Assembly (NCBI RefSeq): GCF_004209755.1
Contig: NZ_CP035913.1
Span: 3,100,001 to 3,164,000 of the forward strand
Reading direction: 5' to 3'
DNA from: Pseudoduganella lutea
Lineage (GTDB): Bacteria > Pseudomonadota > Gammaproteobacteria > Burkholderiales > Burkholderiaceae_D
DNA: 64,000 bases
Shown: in pieces, positions 1 to 12,000 of the stretch
Position numbering within the stretch: the first letter of the stretch is position 1
Layout of the letters: the number at the start of each line of letters is the position of its first letter
The notes under the pieces: generated by a model
The model's database searches: none
The model's input: only the letters and a program-made list of their open reading frames with translations
What the model was told of the DNA's origin: nothing
Position numbers and translations under genes: made by a program

Positions 1-732
1 GGCCTCGGCATGGCCGCGCCATATCTGGCGGTGGCCCTCGTGCCCGCGCTGGGCCGGCTGCTGCCCCGCCCCGGCGCATGGATGGTGCGCTTCAAGGTGC
101 TGATGGCCTTCCCCATGTTCGCCACCGTCGTGTGGCTGCTGTGGGTGCTGGGCCAGCAGACCAGCATCGACGCCATGGCCGGTGTGGCCGGGGTGCTCGT
201 CGCGCTGGCGTTCGCGTGCTGGACGATCGGCACGCCGGTGAAGTCGCGCCGCACGCGCGCCGCGTTCGCGGCGGCTGGGCTGGCGGTGCTGGCTGTCTCG
301 GTGAATCTCGTGTGGCCGCTGCTGAACGCCGTGCCGGCCCAGGCATCGGCAGCGTCGTCGGCACAGTCGGCCGGTCACTGGGCACCGTGGTCGACCGAGG
401 CGGTCAGCCAGGCCCGTGCCGCCGGCAAGCCCGTGTTCATCGATTTCACGGCCGCCTGGTGCATCACGTGCCAGTTCAACAAGCGCACGGTGCTGAGCGA
501 TGCGCAGTTGCTGAAGGACTTTGGCGCGAAGGACGTCGTGCTGCTGCGTGCCGACTGGACGCGCCGCGATCCGGCCATCACCGAGCAGCTGGCGCAGCTG
601 GGCCGCAGCGGCGTGCCCGTGTATGTGTTGTTTGGACCAACCGACAGCCAGCCGCCGCAAGTGCTGTCCGAAGTGCTGACCGTGGAGCAGGTGCGGACGG
701 CACTGGGCAAGATCCGACCTGCATCGATGTAG
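1..732 (+). CDS. DsbD-family protein-disulfide reductase, C-terminal part (5' truncated)
   Basis: The reading frame is open from base 1, so only the last 243 residues are seen. Hydrophobic segments (about residues 30-50, 58-75 and 88-108 after the first visible Met) are the last membrane helices of the electron-carrying domain. They are followed by a thioredoxin-like domain with the redox pair WCITC (Cys codons near 460 and 469), then a conserved cis-Pro region (SGVPVYVLF). DsbD-type proteins move electrons from cytoplasmic thioredoxin across the inner membrane to periplasmic thiol proteins. The secreted redoxin that starts 22 bases downstream is a plausible partner in one operon. The N-terminal domain lies outside the window, so a ScsB-like variant cannot be excluded. 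Confidence 0.88.
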   Translation, partial: GLGMAAPYLAVALVPALGRLLPRPGAWMVRFKVLMAFPMFATVVWLLWVLGQQTSIDAMAGVAGVLVALAFACWTIGTPVKSRRTRAAFAAAGLAVLAVSVNLVWPLLNAVPAQASAASSAQSAGHWAPWSTEAVSQARAAGKPVFIDFTAAWCITCQFNKRTVLSDAQLLKDFGAKDVVLLRADWTRRDPAITEQLAQLGRSGVPVYVLFGPTDSQPPQVLSEVLTVEQVRTALGKIRPASM

Positions 733-754
733 TCAACCTGAAGAGGATATTCCG

Positions 755-1363
755 ATGAAGAAGATGACGACAGCAGCAATCCTGGCGGCCGGGCTCCTGA
801 CGGCCGGCTTCGCCGCGGCACAGGCCACCGTGGGCCAGCCGGCACCCGCCTTCACCGCCGTGGACACGGCCGGCAAGCAGGTTTCGCTCGACAGCTACAA
901 GGGCAAGTACGTGGTGCTGGAATGGGTGAATCCCGATTGCCCATTCGTGAAAAAACACTATGACAGCGGCAACATGCCGGCCACGCAAAAGCACGCGGCC
1001 GCGAAGGACGTGGTGTGGCTGTCCGTGAGCACGAGCGGTGACGCCACGAAAAATCCAAAAGTGGCCACCTCGCTGAACAGCTGGACAAAGGAAAAGAGCG
1101 CCACCCCGACCGCGCTCGTGCTCGACGACGGCAAGATCGGCCGCGCCTATGGTGCCAAGACCACGCCGCACATGTACCTGATCGACCCGGCCGGCAAGAT
1201 CGTCTACGCCGGGGCGATCGACAGCAAGCCCAGCTCGAACGCCAGCGACATCGCCAGCTCCACCAACTACGTGATCCAGGCGATCGACGAGGCCAAGGCT
1301 GGCAAGGCCGTCAGCAAGCCCGTCACGCAGCCTTACGGCTGCTCCGTCAAGTACGCCAGCTGA
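755..1363 (+). CDS. Secreted thioredoxin-fold redoxin (AhpC/TSA-like)
   Basis: This 202-residue protein has a clear signal peptide (basic start, hydrophobic stretch, cleavage near AAAQA, about residue 22). A redoxin/AhpC-TSA fold follows, starting VGQPAPAFTAVDTAGK. The active-site region reads NPDCPFVKKHY, with one cysteine where thioredoxins have CxxC, so it looks like a peroxiredoxin-like or single-Cys member. A second Cys sits near the C-terminus (PYGCSVKY) and could resolve a disulfide. The start has a good Shine-Dalgarno (AGAGGA). It lies 22 bases after the DsbD-like gene, suggesting a periplasmic thiol protein recharged by that reductase. The substrate is unknown. Confidence 0.82.
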   Translation: MKKMTTAAILAAGLLTAGFAAAQATVGQPAPAFTAVDTAGKQVSLDSYKGKYVVLEWVNPDCPFVKKHYDSGNMPATQKHAAAKDVVWLSVSTSGDATKNPKVATSLNSWTKEKSATPTALVLDDGKIGRAYGAKTTPHMYLIDPAGKIVYAGAIDSKPSSNASDIASSTNYVIQAIDEAKAGKAVSKPVTQPYGCSVKYAS

Positions 1364-1377
1364 GCTGCCGCTGAGTC

Positions 1378-1465
1378 TGTGTCCCCGTGCCCGGCAGCCG
1401 GATTATGGTCCGGCAACACGGGCTCAGCCATCGCGCGGCATGTCCCCGTGCCTGGCACCGGGACA
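1378..1465. repeat. Intergenic palindromic repeats, GTCCCCGTGCC family
   Basis: Two copies of a GTCCCCGTGCCYGGCA motif lie in the gap between the redoxin and icd genes (about 1381-1396 and 1442-1457). The second copy is a near-perfect inverted repeat: TGTCCCCGTGCC (1441-1452), one central base, then GGCACCGGGACA (1454-1465), with one mismatched pair. The first copy starts an imperfect hairpin that reaches about 1432, with GCCGGA/TCCGGC as its inner stem. There is no T-run. It resembles the other GTCCC-based repeats of this window and is probably a chromosomal REP-like element. Confidence 0.6.
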
Positions 1466-1816
1466 CGGATCAGGCATTGCCGCAGCGCCAAAAACTGGCA
1501 TCCCACCCCAAGCTCGTGCATAATATCGCCCGTGTCCTATATCTTATATAAGACTTGATCGGCAAGGCAGGCCTGCCCGGCTACCGCACCCCGACCTCTG
1601 GCATAGCGAAACAGCATCATTCCGAACCCCTGCCCCTGGGCGAGTGGGTTATGATTTGACGCTGTCCCTGGGAGCCTGCGCGGCAGAAAGAAGTTCTACC
1701 GCGCAGGCTCCTGGCGCCGCCGGAGCGTCTCGGTGATGAAGGATATTGCGTTGACGCGCGACCAGGCAGGCGATTTTTCAGTATCAGGAACCCCACGAAT
1801 TCCGAGGAACGAGCGC
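1466..1816 (+). promoter_or_regulatory. icd upstream region with a 13-bp perfect hairpin
   Basis: No gene is supported between the repeat element and the icd start. The region holds a perfect inverted repeat of GGAGCCTGCGCGG (1671-1683 and 1699-1711) around a 15-base, A-rich loop, about 105 bases before the icd start codon. No T-run follows, so it is not an ordinary terminator. It may be a structured 5' leader of icd or a remnant repeat. The icd Shine-Dalgarno (GAGGAA) lies at about 1803-1808. Confidence 0.4.
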
Positions 1817-4051
<2,235 letters not shown>

Positions 4052-4069
4052 TAGCACGTCGCTTCAAAG

Positions 4070-4105
4070 AAAAAGGCCGGTTGCGCAAGCAACCGGCCTT
4101 TTTTT
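4070..4105. terminator. Bidirectional rho-independent terminator
   Basis: AAAAAGGCCGGTTGC (4070-4084) and its exact complement (4089-4103) form a 15-bp stem with loop GCAA. A T-run lies on the plus strand and A's at the other end. It separates icd from the convergent PEP-CTERM gene and can serve both. Confidence 0.93.
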
Positions 4106-4116
4106 GCATTCCGCGC

Positions 4117-4752
4117 TCAGCTCAGCGCCTTGCGCCACCGCGCCAGGCCCAGCACGCCCAGGCCGCCCAGCAGCAGCATGCCCGTCGCCGGCTCGGGTAC
4201 TGGCGACACGCCGACGGCGACATCGGTCATGCCCGGCAGGAAACCGTCGCCCTGCGTATCGATGCGGAACCCCGTGAAGTATTCGCCGGCACCGGTCGAC
4301 TGGAAGCCCTGGAACGTCAGGCCGGTCACGCCGTCCGCCAGCGCCACGCCGTTGAACGTGTACGTGGCCTGGTTCGTGATGATCGTGATGTCGACCGGCC
4401 CCTCGTTCACCGCCGCGTCGAAACCGAACAGGCTGTAGCCGGCCGCGATCGTGCCCGCCAGGCCCGTGAAGTAATTGTTCGAGATCAGCGTGCGCAAGGA
4501 GCCGATGCCGAATTCGGTCCCCGCGCCCACGGTGATGTTCATGTCGGACGCATAGGTGACGTCGCCGCGCGTGAACGGGTCGCCCGGCACGTTGAAGCCG
4601 GCGCCGAAATCGTCGAAGTTGCTGTTGTGGGCGATCGTGCCGAGCGCATTGAGCGCGGCCCGGTCGGTGACGAGGACGACATCGGCGGATGCCGCCGTGG
4701 CGGTCGCGGCCAGCACCATGGCCGCGGCAAGTTGAACGAGTCTGGTTTTCAT
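4117..4752 (-). CDS. PEP-CTERM sorting-domain protein
   Basis: This 211-residue secreted protein has a signal peptide (MKTRLVQLAAAMVLAATATAA) and a textbook PEP-CTERM tail. The tail is VPEPATG, a hydrophobic run of about 14 residues, then basic ARWRK. In organisms with exosortase (EpsH/XrtA) this tail is recognised, cleaved and used to place the protein in the extracellular matrix or biofilm. The middle is rich in Gly, Thr, Asn and Phe, like other beta-rich surface proteins, and I recognise no catalytic domain. It starts 18 bases after the GH43 arabinanase stop on the same strand, so both may share a transcript. No exosortase gene is in this window. Confidence 0.88.
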   Translation of the reverse strand: MKTRLVQLAAAMVLAATATAASADVVLVTDRAALNALGTIAHNSNFDDFGAGFNVPGDPFTRGDVTYASDMNITVGAGTEFGIGSLRTLISNNYFTGLAGTIAAGYSLFGFDAAVNEGPVDITIITNQATYTFNGVALADGVTGLTFQGFQSTGAGEYFTGFRIDTQGDGFLPGMTDVAVGVSPVPEPATGMLLLGGLGVLGLARWRKALS

Positions 4753-4770
4753 GGAGTGGAGTCTTTGTGG

Positions 4771-6186
4771 TTATTTGCGGACCAGCGACCATTGCTGGCT
4801 GGCGCCGCCGTGCTGCGGATACTGGAGGACCGGTGCGTTGTTCGCGGTGCTGCCGCCGCTCACCTCGGCGAACAGGCCATTGATCTTGTTCCTGATCGCG
4901 ACAGGGCCGGCGTCCGAACCCTGGAGCTGCCATTTCTGGCCATCGCCGCCCCAGTACGACCACTGGGCCACCTTCGCGCCCGGCGACATCGACACTTCCC
5001 AGTCGTCCATGGCCAGCAGGCTGTTTTCGTTGATCATGCTGTAGTCGCCGTTGCCGTGGCCGACCACGTACCAGAACTGGTTCTTCAGGTTGCCGAACGT
5101 TTTCTGCTGCACCATCGCGCCCGGCTGGGTGGCGCGCAGCATGGCCGTGTCGGCCACCGTCAGCGCCTTGCCGCTCGCACCGTTCATGATCGCGTAGCGG
5201 CCATCGCTGACGCCGTTGCAGTCGTCCGTGAAGCTGTCGAAATCGCGCGTCAGCACGGGCCAGTCGATGTCGGTGCCGCGCGTGGCGTACTCCATCTTCA
5301 TGATCTGCAGCTTGGCAAAGCCGTTGTCGGCCGTGTCGTAGTAATGCGTGGAGACGAAGTTGCAGCCACCCTGCTTCAGCACGCCCACGTGGCCCGGGCC
5401 CTTGTGGCGGCCGTCGATGTTCTGCAGGATGGTGCGCGGCTCGGAGTAAGGGCCGTCGACGCTGGTGGCGCGCTGCACTTCCACGTAGTAGGTGCTGTCG
5501 CTGCCCTTGCAGCAGGCGCCGCGGTTCGTGAACAGGTAGTAGTAATCCCCGTTGCGGGTGATGTACGGCGCTTCGATGTCGCGGCGCGCATTCGTGCCGC
5601 CGGCGATCTTCGTCACGTAGTTGGCCAGCTTGCCCGTGGCCTGGTTGATCTCGGCCACGCCGATGCCGCCGAAGAAGGAGCCAAAGCTCATGAAGACGCG
5701 GCCGTCATGGTCGCGGAACAGGGCCGGATCGATCGCGTTGATTTCGGCGTTGCCCTTGTTGAACGACTGCACCACGATGCCCAGGTCCGTCCACACGGGA
5801 TTCTTCAGCGACGGGCTGCGTGCCACGCCGATGGCCGAATTCGTGGTGCCCCACTGCGACACCGAATAATAGATGTAGTACGCGCCGTTCATCTGGATCA
5901 CGTCCGGTGCCCAGTACGACGAACCAGTGGCCTTGAAGTTCGGGATCTTCTGCTCGACCCATGCCGGGTTCGTGGCGAACACGGGGGCCGGGCCGCCCTG
6001 CCAGGTCTTCAGGTCGGTCGACGTGGAGTACCAGATGCCGGTGCCGGTCGTGAAGTTGAAGTACGTGTCGCCATCCTTGGTGATCGTGCCCGGATCGTGC
6101 GCATTCTGCAGCCCGGCCAGGTCGATCGCGCCGCTCGACGCGGCACCGCATGCCAGCATTACACCCGCCACCAGTTTTTTCAGCAT
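4771..6186 (-). CDS. GH43 arabinan endo-1,5-alpha-L-arabinanase with C-terminal ricin-type lectin domain
   Basis: A secreted 471-residue enzyme that probably cleaves alpha-1,5-arabinan. The start at 6186 (MLKKLVAGVM) is chosen over 6222 because GGAG lies six bases upstream and the signal peptide then begins properly. The five-bladed GH43 domain (about 25-330) shows the three expected acidic residues: Asp31 in AHDPGTI, Asp153 in AIDPALF and Glu205 in RDIEAPYI. The C-terminal 135 residues form a ricin-B-like lectin domain with three QxW repeats (QFW, QKW, QQW), likely binding carbohydrate. Secretion plus lectin fits plant cell-wall breakdown. The PEP-CTERM gene follows directly. Confidence 0.88.
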   Translation of the reverse strand: MLKKLVAGVMLACGAASSGAIDLAGLQNAHDPGTITKDGDTYFNFTTGTGIWYSTSTDLKTWQGGPAPVFATNPAWVEQKIPNFKATGSSYWAPDVIQMNGAYYIYYSVSQWGTTNSAIGVARSPSLKNPVWTDLGIVVQSFNKGNAEINAIDPALFRDHDGRVFMSFGSFFGGIGVAEINQATGKLANYVTKIAGGTNARRDIEAPYITRNGDYYYLFTNRGACCKGSDSTYYVEVQRATSVDGPYSEPRTILQNIDGRHKGPGHVGVLKQGGCNFVSTHYYDTADNGFAKLQIMKMEYATRGTDIDWPVLTRDFDSFTDDCNGVSDGRYAIMNGASGKALTVADTAMLRATQPGAMVQQKTFGNLKNQFWYVVGHGNGDYSMINENSLLAMDDWEVSMSPGAKVAQWSYWGGDGQKWQLQGSDAGPVAIRNKINGLFAEVSGGSTANNAPVLQYPQHGGASQQWSLVRK

Positions 6187-6987
6187 TGTCATCTCCGTGT
6201 TGTTATTGCAGTCATTGTTCATGTGAATCAGATCGGGTCCGGCGGCACGGCAGCCTCCTTGGCCGTATGGCGGACATGCGACGGACGTGCGAACGCAGTC
6301 GGCGCCGCTGACGGCAGCGGCCGGCGATGCGTGTGCGAATCCGTGCCCGGGATGGGGCAGCGGTATTCAATCAATGCAGTTGGAAAACTAGGGCGACGAG
6401 ACGAAGCGCGGCGGCGCGCAAGCTAGGATGCGGTGCATGGAGGTCTCCGGTGTTTTATTGTGTTGGCTGCCGCTGCTGCGGCGCCTGTTGAAAACATCGT
6501 ACCCAGATCGTTATAAGCATACCAATGATTATTTTCTAGGCGCCGATATCCATTTGGGTATCGCGTGGCAATGCAGGCCACGGTGGATGCGGTAACGGTG
6601 TAACCCTCTGGCGCCGGCAGCACGAATGGATGCAGTCGCATCCTGATGAGCACACCAGACCTCATGAAAGAAATATCCGGATTTTCCGCACGATGCCTTT
6701 ATAAGGCGCATAGTGTTTGTGTTCGAGCGATGACGCGACATCACATTTTGCCGCATCCCAACGCTGTGCCCCGTCCCCCGCCCATCGATCCCGGCACCCC
6801 ATTTCCATCAACCCGGGCCGGCATTCGACGAGGGCTCCCCACCATCCTACGGGATGCGGCTCGGCCCGATTTTTGCAGTCAGGACGGCGGCCGGCAGTAA
6901 CGTTCGCAGCCGGCAGGGCCTGCCGAGCCCGGGCCACCGGGTCCGCCGGTTCCTGAATTCTGCACGGTAAACCCTATGGAGACAGAC
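6187..6987. other. 800-base intergenic region between GH43 and DUF485-actP
   Basis: No reading frame here has a ribosome site, recognisable product or credible codon usage. The region must hold the promoters of the GH43 gene (minus) and the DUF485-actP pair (plus). A locally A+T-rich stretch around 6495-6540 (GTTATAAGCATACCAATGATT) is the best candidate for regulatory sequence, but no clear operator was found. Confidence 0.4.
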
Positions 6988-7344
6988 ATGGAACCATCCG
7001 TCGTTCAACAGGTCAAGAATGATCCCAATTACCGCAAGCTGGTCAAGACACGCTCCCGTTACGGCTGGATGCTGACCTGGGCCGTGATGATCATGTATTA
7101 CGGCTTTACCGCCCTGAACGCGTTCGACAAGGAATTCATGGCGGCAAAGATCGGTGACGGCGTCATGTCACGGGGCGTGCCACTTGGCTTGTTCGTGATC
7201 TTGTTTACCGTCGCGGTGACGGCCATCTACGTGCGCCGCGCCAACCGCGAATTCGACATGCTGACCGATGCCATCCACAGGAGTGTCGGCCAGCATACCG
7301 GGACCGGCGCCAAAGCGGGCCATGCCGCGGAGGTAGGTCAATGA
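6988..7344 (+). CDS. DUF485 family small inner-membrane protein
   Basis: A 118-residue protein with two transmembrane helices (about 27-48 and 64-84) and the typical DUF485 opening ([20 protein letters not shown]). The family is nearly always encoded just before the acetate/cation symporter (E. coli yjcH-actP) and is thought to assist it, though its role is not established. The start at 6988 is preferred over 6976 because GGAG sits six bases before the second ATG. Its stop codon overlaps the next start (ATGA), so the two genes are translationally coupled. Confidence 0.88.
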   Translation: MEPSVVQQVKNDPNYRKLVKTRSRYGWMLTWAVMIMYYGFTALNAFDKEFMAAKIGDGVMSRGVPLGLFVILFTVAVTAIYVRRANREFDMLTDAIHRSVGQHTGTGAKAGHAAEVGQ

Positions 7345-9020
7345 GCGCCCGCCAGTGTTCCAGTTTCGTTTCCCATGCTGCCGCCGGGCTGGTATTGCTT
7401 GCCGTGGCCGGCATCGCGCTGGCTGCGCCAGACCTGGGCCAGGCGACCAGGCAACCCACCAACTGGACAGCGATCAGCATGTTCGCAGGATTCGTGCTGT
7501 CGACGCTGTTCATCACCAAGTGGGCCGCCAAGCGCACCCGCTCGGCATCGGACTTCTACACGGCCGGTGGCGGCATCACCGGCTTCCAGAACGGCCTGGC
7601 GATCGCTGGCGACTTCATGTCGGCAGCCTCCTTCCTCGGCATTTCCGCCGCGGTGTTCGCCAGCGGCTTCGATGGCCTGATCTATGCGATCGGCTTCCTC
7701 GTCGGCTGGCCGGTGCTCACCTTCCTGATGGCCGAGCGCCTGCGCAACCTGGGCCGCTTCACGTTCGCCGACGTGGCCGCCTACCGCTTCGCCCAGACAC
7801 CGGTGCGCCTGTTCGCGGCATCCGGCACGCTGGTCGTGGTGCTGTTCTACCTGATCGCCCAGATGGTCGGTGCCGGCCAGCTGATCAAGCTGCTGTTCGG
7901 CCTGGATTACTGGATCGCCGTGGTCCTGGTCGGCGTGCTGATGATGGTGTATGTGCTGTTCGGCGGCATGACCGCCACGACGTGGGTGCAGATCATCAAG
8001 GCCGTGCTGCTGCTGGCCGCTACCAGCTACATGGCGTTCGCCGTGCTGGCCCTGTATGACTTCAGCCCGTCGGCGCTGTTCGGCAAGGCCGTGGAAGTGC
8101 ATGCCAAGGGCGATGCGATCATGGGCCCTGGCGGCTTCATCAAGGATCCGATTTCCGGCATCTCGTTCGGCATGGCGCTGATGTTCGGCACGGCCGGCCT
8201 GCCGCACATCCTGATGCGCTTCTTCACGGTACCGAGCGCCAAGGAAGCGCGCAAGTCGGTGCTGTGGGCCACCACCTGGATCGGCTACTTCTATGTGCTG
8301 GTGTTCATCATCGGCTTCGGTGCGATCGTGCTGGTCGGCACCAACCCTGCCTTCAAGGATGCCACCGGCGCGCTGCTGGGCGGTAACAACATGGCCGCCG
8401 TGCACCTGTCAAAAGCCGTCGGTGGCGACCTCTTCCTCGGCTTCATCTCGGCCGTGGCCTTCGCCACCATCCTGGCCGTGGTGGCCGGCCTGACCTTGTC
8501 CGGTGCTTCGGCCGTCTCGCATGACCTGTACGCCACGGTGATCAAGAAGGGCAAGCCGGCACCGGGCAGCGAACTGCGCGTGTCGAAATTCACTACGGTT
8601 GTGCTCGGCGTTATCGCCGTGCTGCTGGGGATCGTGTTCGAGAAGCAGAACGTGGCCTTCATGGTCTCGCTGGCCTTCGCCATTGCCGCGTCGGCCAACT
8701 TCCCGGTACTGTTCATGTCGGTCCTGTGGAGCAAGTGCACCACCCGCGGCGCCACCGTCGGCGGCTTCCTCGGTCTGTTCACCGCCGTCGCCCTGACCGT
8801 ACTGTCGAAATCGGTGTGGGTCGACGTCTTCCACAACGCCGAGGCGATCTTCCCGTACACCTCGCCGGCCCTGTTCTCGATGACCGCCGGCTTCGTGGGC
8901 ATCTGGCTGTTCTCGATCACCGATTCGAGCAAGCGTGCCGCCATCGACAAGGCCGGCTTCGAAGCGCAGGAAGTGCGTTCGGAAACCGGTATCGGCGCAG
9001 AAGGAGCCAGCGCGCACTGA
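7341..9020 (+). CDS. actP: Cation/acetate symporter (SSS family)
   Basis: A 559-residue sodium/solute symporter of the ActP subfamily, importing acetate and other short carboxylates across the inner membrane. About 13 hydrophobic helices are visible. Family signatures include [21 protein letters not shown] in the second helix region and [24 protein letters not shown] in the middle. The N-terminus has an extra hydrophobic, signal-like segment as in E. coli ActP. It is coupled to the preceding DUF485 gene by a 4-base overlap. No acetyl-CoA synthetase gene is in the window, so the assignment rests on sequence and the DUF485 pairing. Confidence 0.93.
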   Translation: MSARQCSSFVSHAAAGLVLLAVAGIALAAPDLGQATRQPTNWTAISMFAGFVLSTLFITKWAAKRTRSASDFYTAGGGITGFQNGLAIAGDFMSAASFLGISAAVFASGFDGLIYAIGFLVGWPVLTFLMAERLRNLGRFTFADVAAYRFAQTPVRLFAASGTLVVVLFYLIAQMVGAGQLIKLLFGLDYWIAVVLVGVLMMVYVLFGGMTATTWVQIIKAVLLLAATSYMAFAVLALYDFSPSALFGKAVEVHAKGDAIMGPGGFIKDPISGISFGMALMFGTAGLPHILMRFFTVPSAKEARKSVLWATTWIGYFYVLVFIIGFGAIVLVGTNPAFKDATGALLGGNNMAAVHLSKAVGGDLFLGFISAVAFATILAVVAGLTLSGASAVSHDLYATVIKKGKPAPGSELRVSKFTTVVLGVIAVLLGIVFEKQNVAFMVSLAFAIAASANFPVLFMSVLWSKCTTRGATVGGFLGLFTAVALTVLSKSVWVDVFHNAEAIFPYTSPALFSMTAGFVGIWLFSITDSSKRAAIDKAGFEAQEVRSETGIGAEGASAH

Positions 9021-9082
9021 CACCTGCACGGCATCCGGCCTGGCCAGTGCAAGGCACGGCGCAAGTACCTGCGCTGGCTGGA

Positions 9083-12000
9083 TCAGCGGGACGCGGGTTC
9101 CTCCTTTCGGCGCCACGTAATTCGCCACCGAATTCGCCACGTATACAGCGCCGGCAGGATCAGCAAGGTCAGCGCCGTGGATGACAGGATGCCGCCGATC
9201 ACCACCGTGGCCAGCGGCCGCTGCACCTCGGCCCCCGTGCTCGTGGCCAGCGCCATCGGCAGGAAGCCCAGCGACGCCACCAGGGCCGTCATCAGCACCG
9301 CCCGCAGCCGCCCCTGCGCGCCCTCGCGCATCGCCTCTTCCCGGGAAAGCCCGCCTTCACGCAGCGTGCGCACGAACGACAGCATCACGAGCCCGTTCAG
9401 CACCGCCACGCCCGACAGCGCGATGAAGCCGATCGCCGCCGAGATCGACAGCGGCATGCCGCGCAGCCACAGCGCCAGCACGCCGCCCGTCATCGCGAAC
9501 GGGATGCCGGTAAAGACGAGCAGGCCGTCGCGCAGGCTGTTGAACATCAGGTAGAGCAACGTGAACACGATGGCCAGCGCCAGCGGCACCACGATGGCCA
9601 GCCGCTGCGCCGCCTTTTCCAGGTTCTCGAATTGCCCGCCCAAGGTCAGCCAGGTGCCGGCCGGCAGTTTCACGCTCTTCAGTTCACCCTTCAGGTCGGC
9701 GACGAAGGAGCCGAGGTCGCGCCCGCGCACGTTGGCCGTGACGACCACGCGGCGCTTGCCGTTCTCGCGGCTGACCTGGTTCGCCTCGGGCACGAACGCC
9801 AGCGTGGCGATCTCCGACAGCGGGATGCTGGCCGAGCGGCCATTGTTCGTGGAAGAAGCGCCCGGCAGCGCGATCGGCAACTGGCGCAGCGTGTCCACGT
9901 CGTTGCGCAGGCCTTCCGGCAGGCGCACCGTGATGGCGAAGCGCCGGTCGCCTTCGAACACGAGGCCCACGTCGCGCCCGCCCACCAGCGTGCCGAACGC
10001 TTCCTGCACGTCCGCCACGTTCAGGCCATAGCGCGCCGCCTTGATGCGGTCGACCTGCAAGGTCAGCGCCGGCAAGCCTTCGGTCTGCTCCACCCTCACC
10101 TCGGCCGCGCCCGGCAGTTTTTGCAGGCGCTGGGCCACCTGCCGGGCCGCGGCCTGCATCGCCTCGGGATCGTCGCCGAACACCTTCACGGCCACGTCGC
10201 TGCGCACGCCGGAAATGAGTTCGTTGAAGCGCAGCTGAATCGGCTGCGAGAATTCATAGTTGTTGCCGGGGATGCAGTTGGCCGCTGCCGTGATGGCGGC
10301 CACCAGTTCCGCGTGCGACTTGCGGGGCTTCGGCCATTCCTTCTCGGGGCGCAGCATGATGTAGCTGTCGGCCGCATTGGGCGGCATCGGGTCGGTGGCC
10401 ACTTCCGACGTGCCGATGCGGGCGAACATGCGTTCGATCTCGGGAAACTGCTGCAACAGCGCCTTTTCCAGCCGCTGCTGCATCAGCACCGACTGCTGCA
10501 GGCTGGTGCCGGGAATGCGCATCGTCAGCACGGCGAGGTCGCCCTCGTCCAGGTTCGGCGCGAATTCCGTGCCGAGGCGCGTGGCCAGCAAGCCCGACAG
10601 CAGCACGGCCAGCACGGCGAACGTCAATGCCACCGGGCGGTTGCGCAGCACCCAGTCGAGCACCGGCGCATACCAGTCGCGCGCCTTGACCATGACGCGG
10701 CTGTCGCGCTCCGCCACGGGTTTGGTCACGAACAGTGCCACGGCGGCCGGCACGAACGTGACCGACAGCACCATCGCCGCCACCAGCGCCATCACCACCG
10801 TTACCGCCATCGGATGGAACATGCGCCCCTCAATGCCGGACAGCGCGAAGATCGGCAGGTACACCGTCATGATGATCAGCTGGCCGAACAGCAGCGGGCG
10901 GCGCGCCTCGGTGGCGGCGGCCGCCACTTCGGCGAAGCGTTCGTCGCGCGTGAGCGCCCTGCCCGCCGCGGCCTGCGCATGGGCGAGCCGCCGGATGCAG
11001 TTCTCCACGATCACCACCGCGCCATCGATGATGATGCCGAAGTCGAGGGCGCCAAGGCTCATCAGGTTGGCGCTGACGCCCGCCTGCACCATGCCCGTGA
11101 AGACCATCAGCATCGTCAACGGGATCACCATGGCCGTGATCAGCGCCGCGCGCAGGTTGCCGAGGAAGACGAACAGGATCGCGATCACCAGCAGCGCGCC
11201 TTCGGCCAGGTTGTTGCGCACTGTGCCGATGGCCTTGTTGACGAGTACCGAGCGGTCGTACACGGGCAGCGCCTGCACGCCCGCCGGCAGCGAGCGGTTG
11301 ATGTCTTCCAGCCGGTGGCGCGCCGCATCGGCCACGCTGCGGCTGTTCTCGCCGATCAGCATGAACACGGCGCCCAGCACCACTTCGCGGCCATTTTCCG
11401 TGGCAGCTCCCGTGCGCAGTTCGCGGCCCAGTTCCACGTCGGCCACGTCGCGCACGCGGATCGGCGCGCCCTGCACCACGTCGAGCACGATGTTGCGGAT
11501 TTCTTCCAGCGTGCGCAGCTGGCCCGGCGTGCGCACCACGAACTGTTCGCCGCCCCGCTCGATGTAGCCGGCGCCCGCATTACCGTTGTTGCGGTCGAGC
11601 GCCGTCACCAGTTGCGTCAGGCTCAGGCCATGCGCGGCCAGGCGGTCCATGTCGGGCGCCACCTGGAATTCCTTCTCGTAGCCGCCGATCGTGTTGACTT
11701 CCGTAACGCCGGGCACGCCGCGCAATTGCGGCGCCACCACCCAGTCCTGGATTTCGCGCAGGTCGGTCGGCGTGTACGGCGTGCCGTCCGGCTTGCGGGC
11801 GCCCTCCTTCGCCTCCACGGTCCAGTAGAAAATTTCGCCGAGCCCCGTGGCGATCGGCCCCAGCGACGGTTCGACACCGGGCGGCAATTGGGAACGGGCC
11901 TGCTGCAGGCGTTCGTTCACGAGCTGGCGCGCGAAATAGATGTCGGTACCGTCGCGGAACACCACCGTCACCTGCGACAGGCCGTATTTCGACAGCGACC

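Noticed and set aside
6423..6956. Several short frames in the 800-base gap before DUF485
   Set aside because: They overlap each other on both strands, lack ribosome sites and show no recognisable features.
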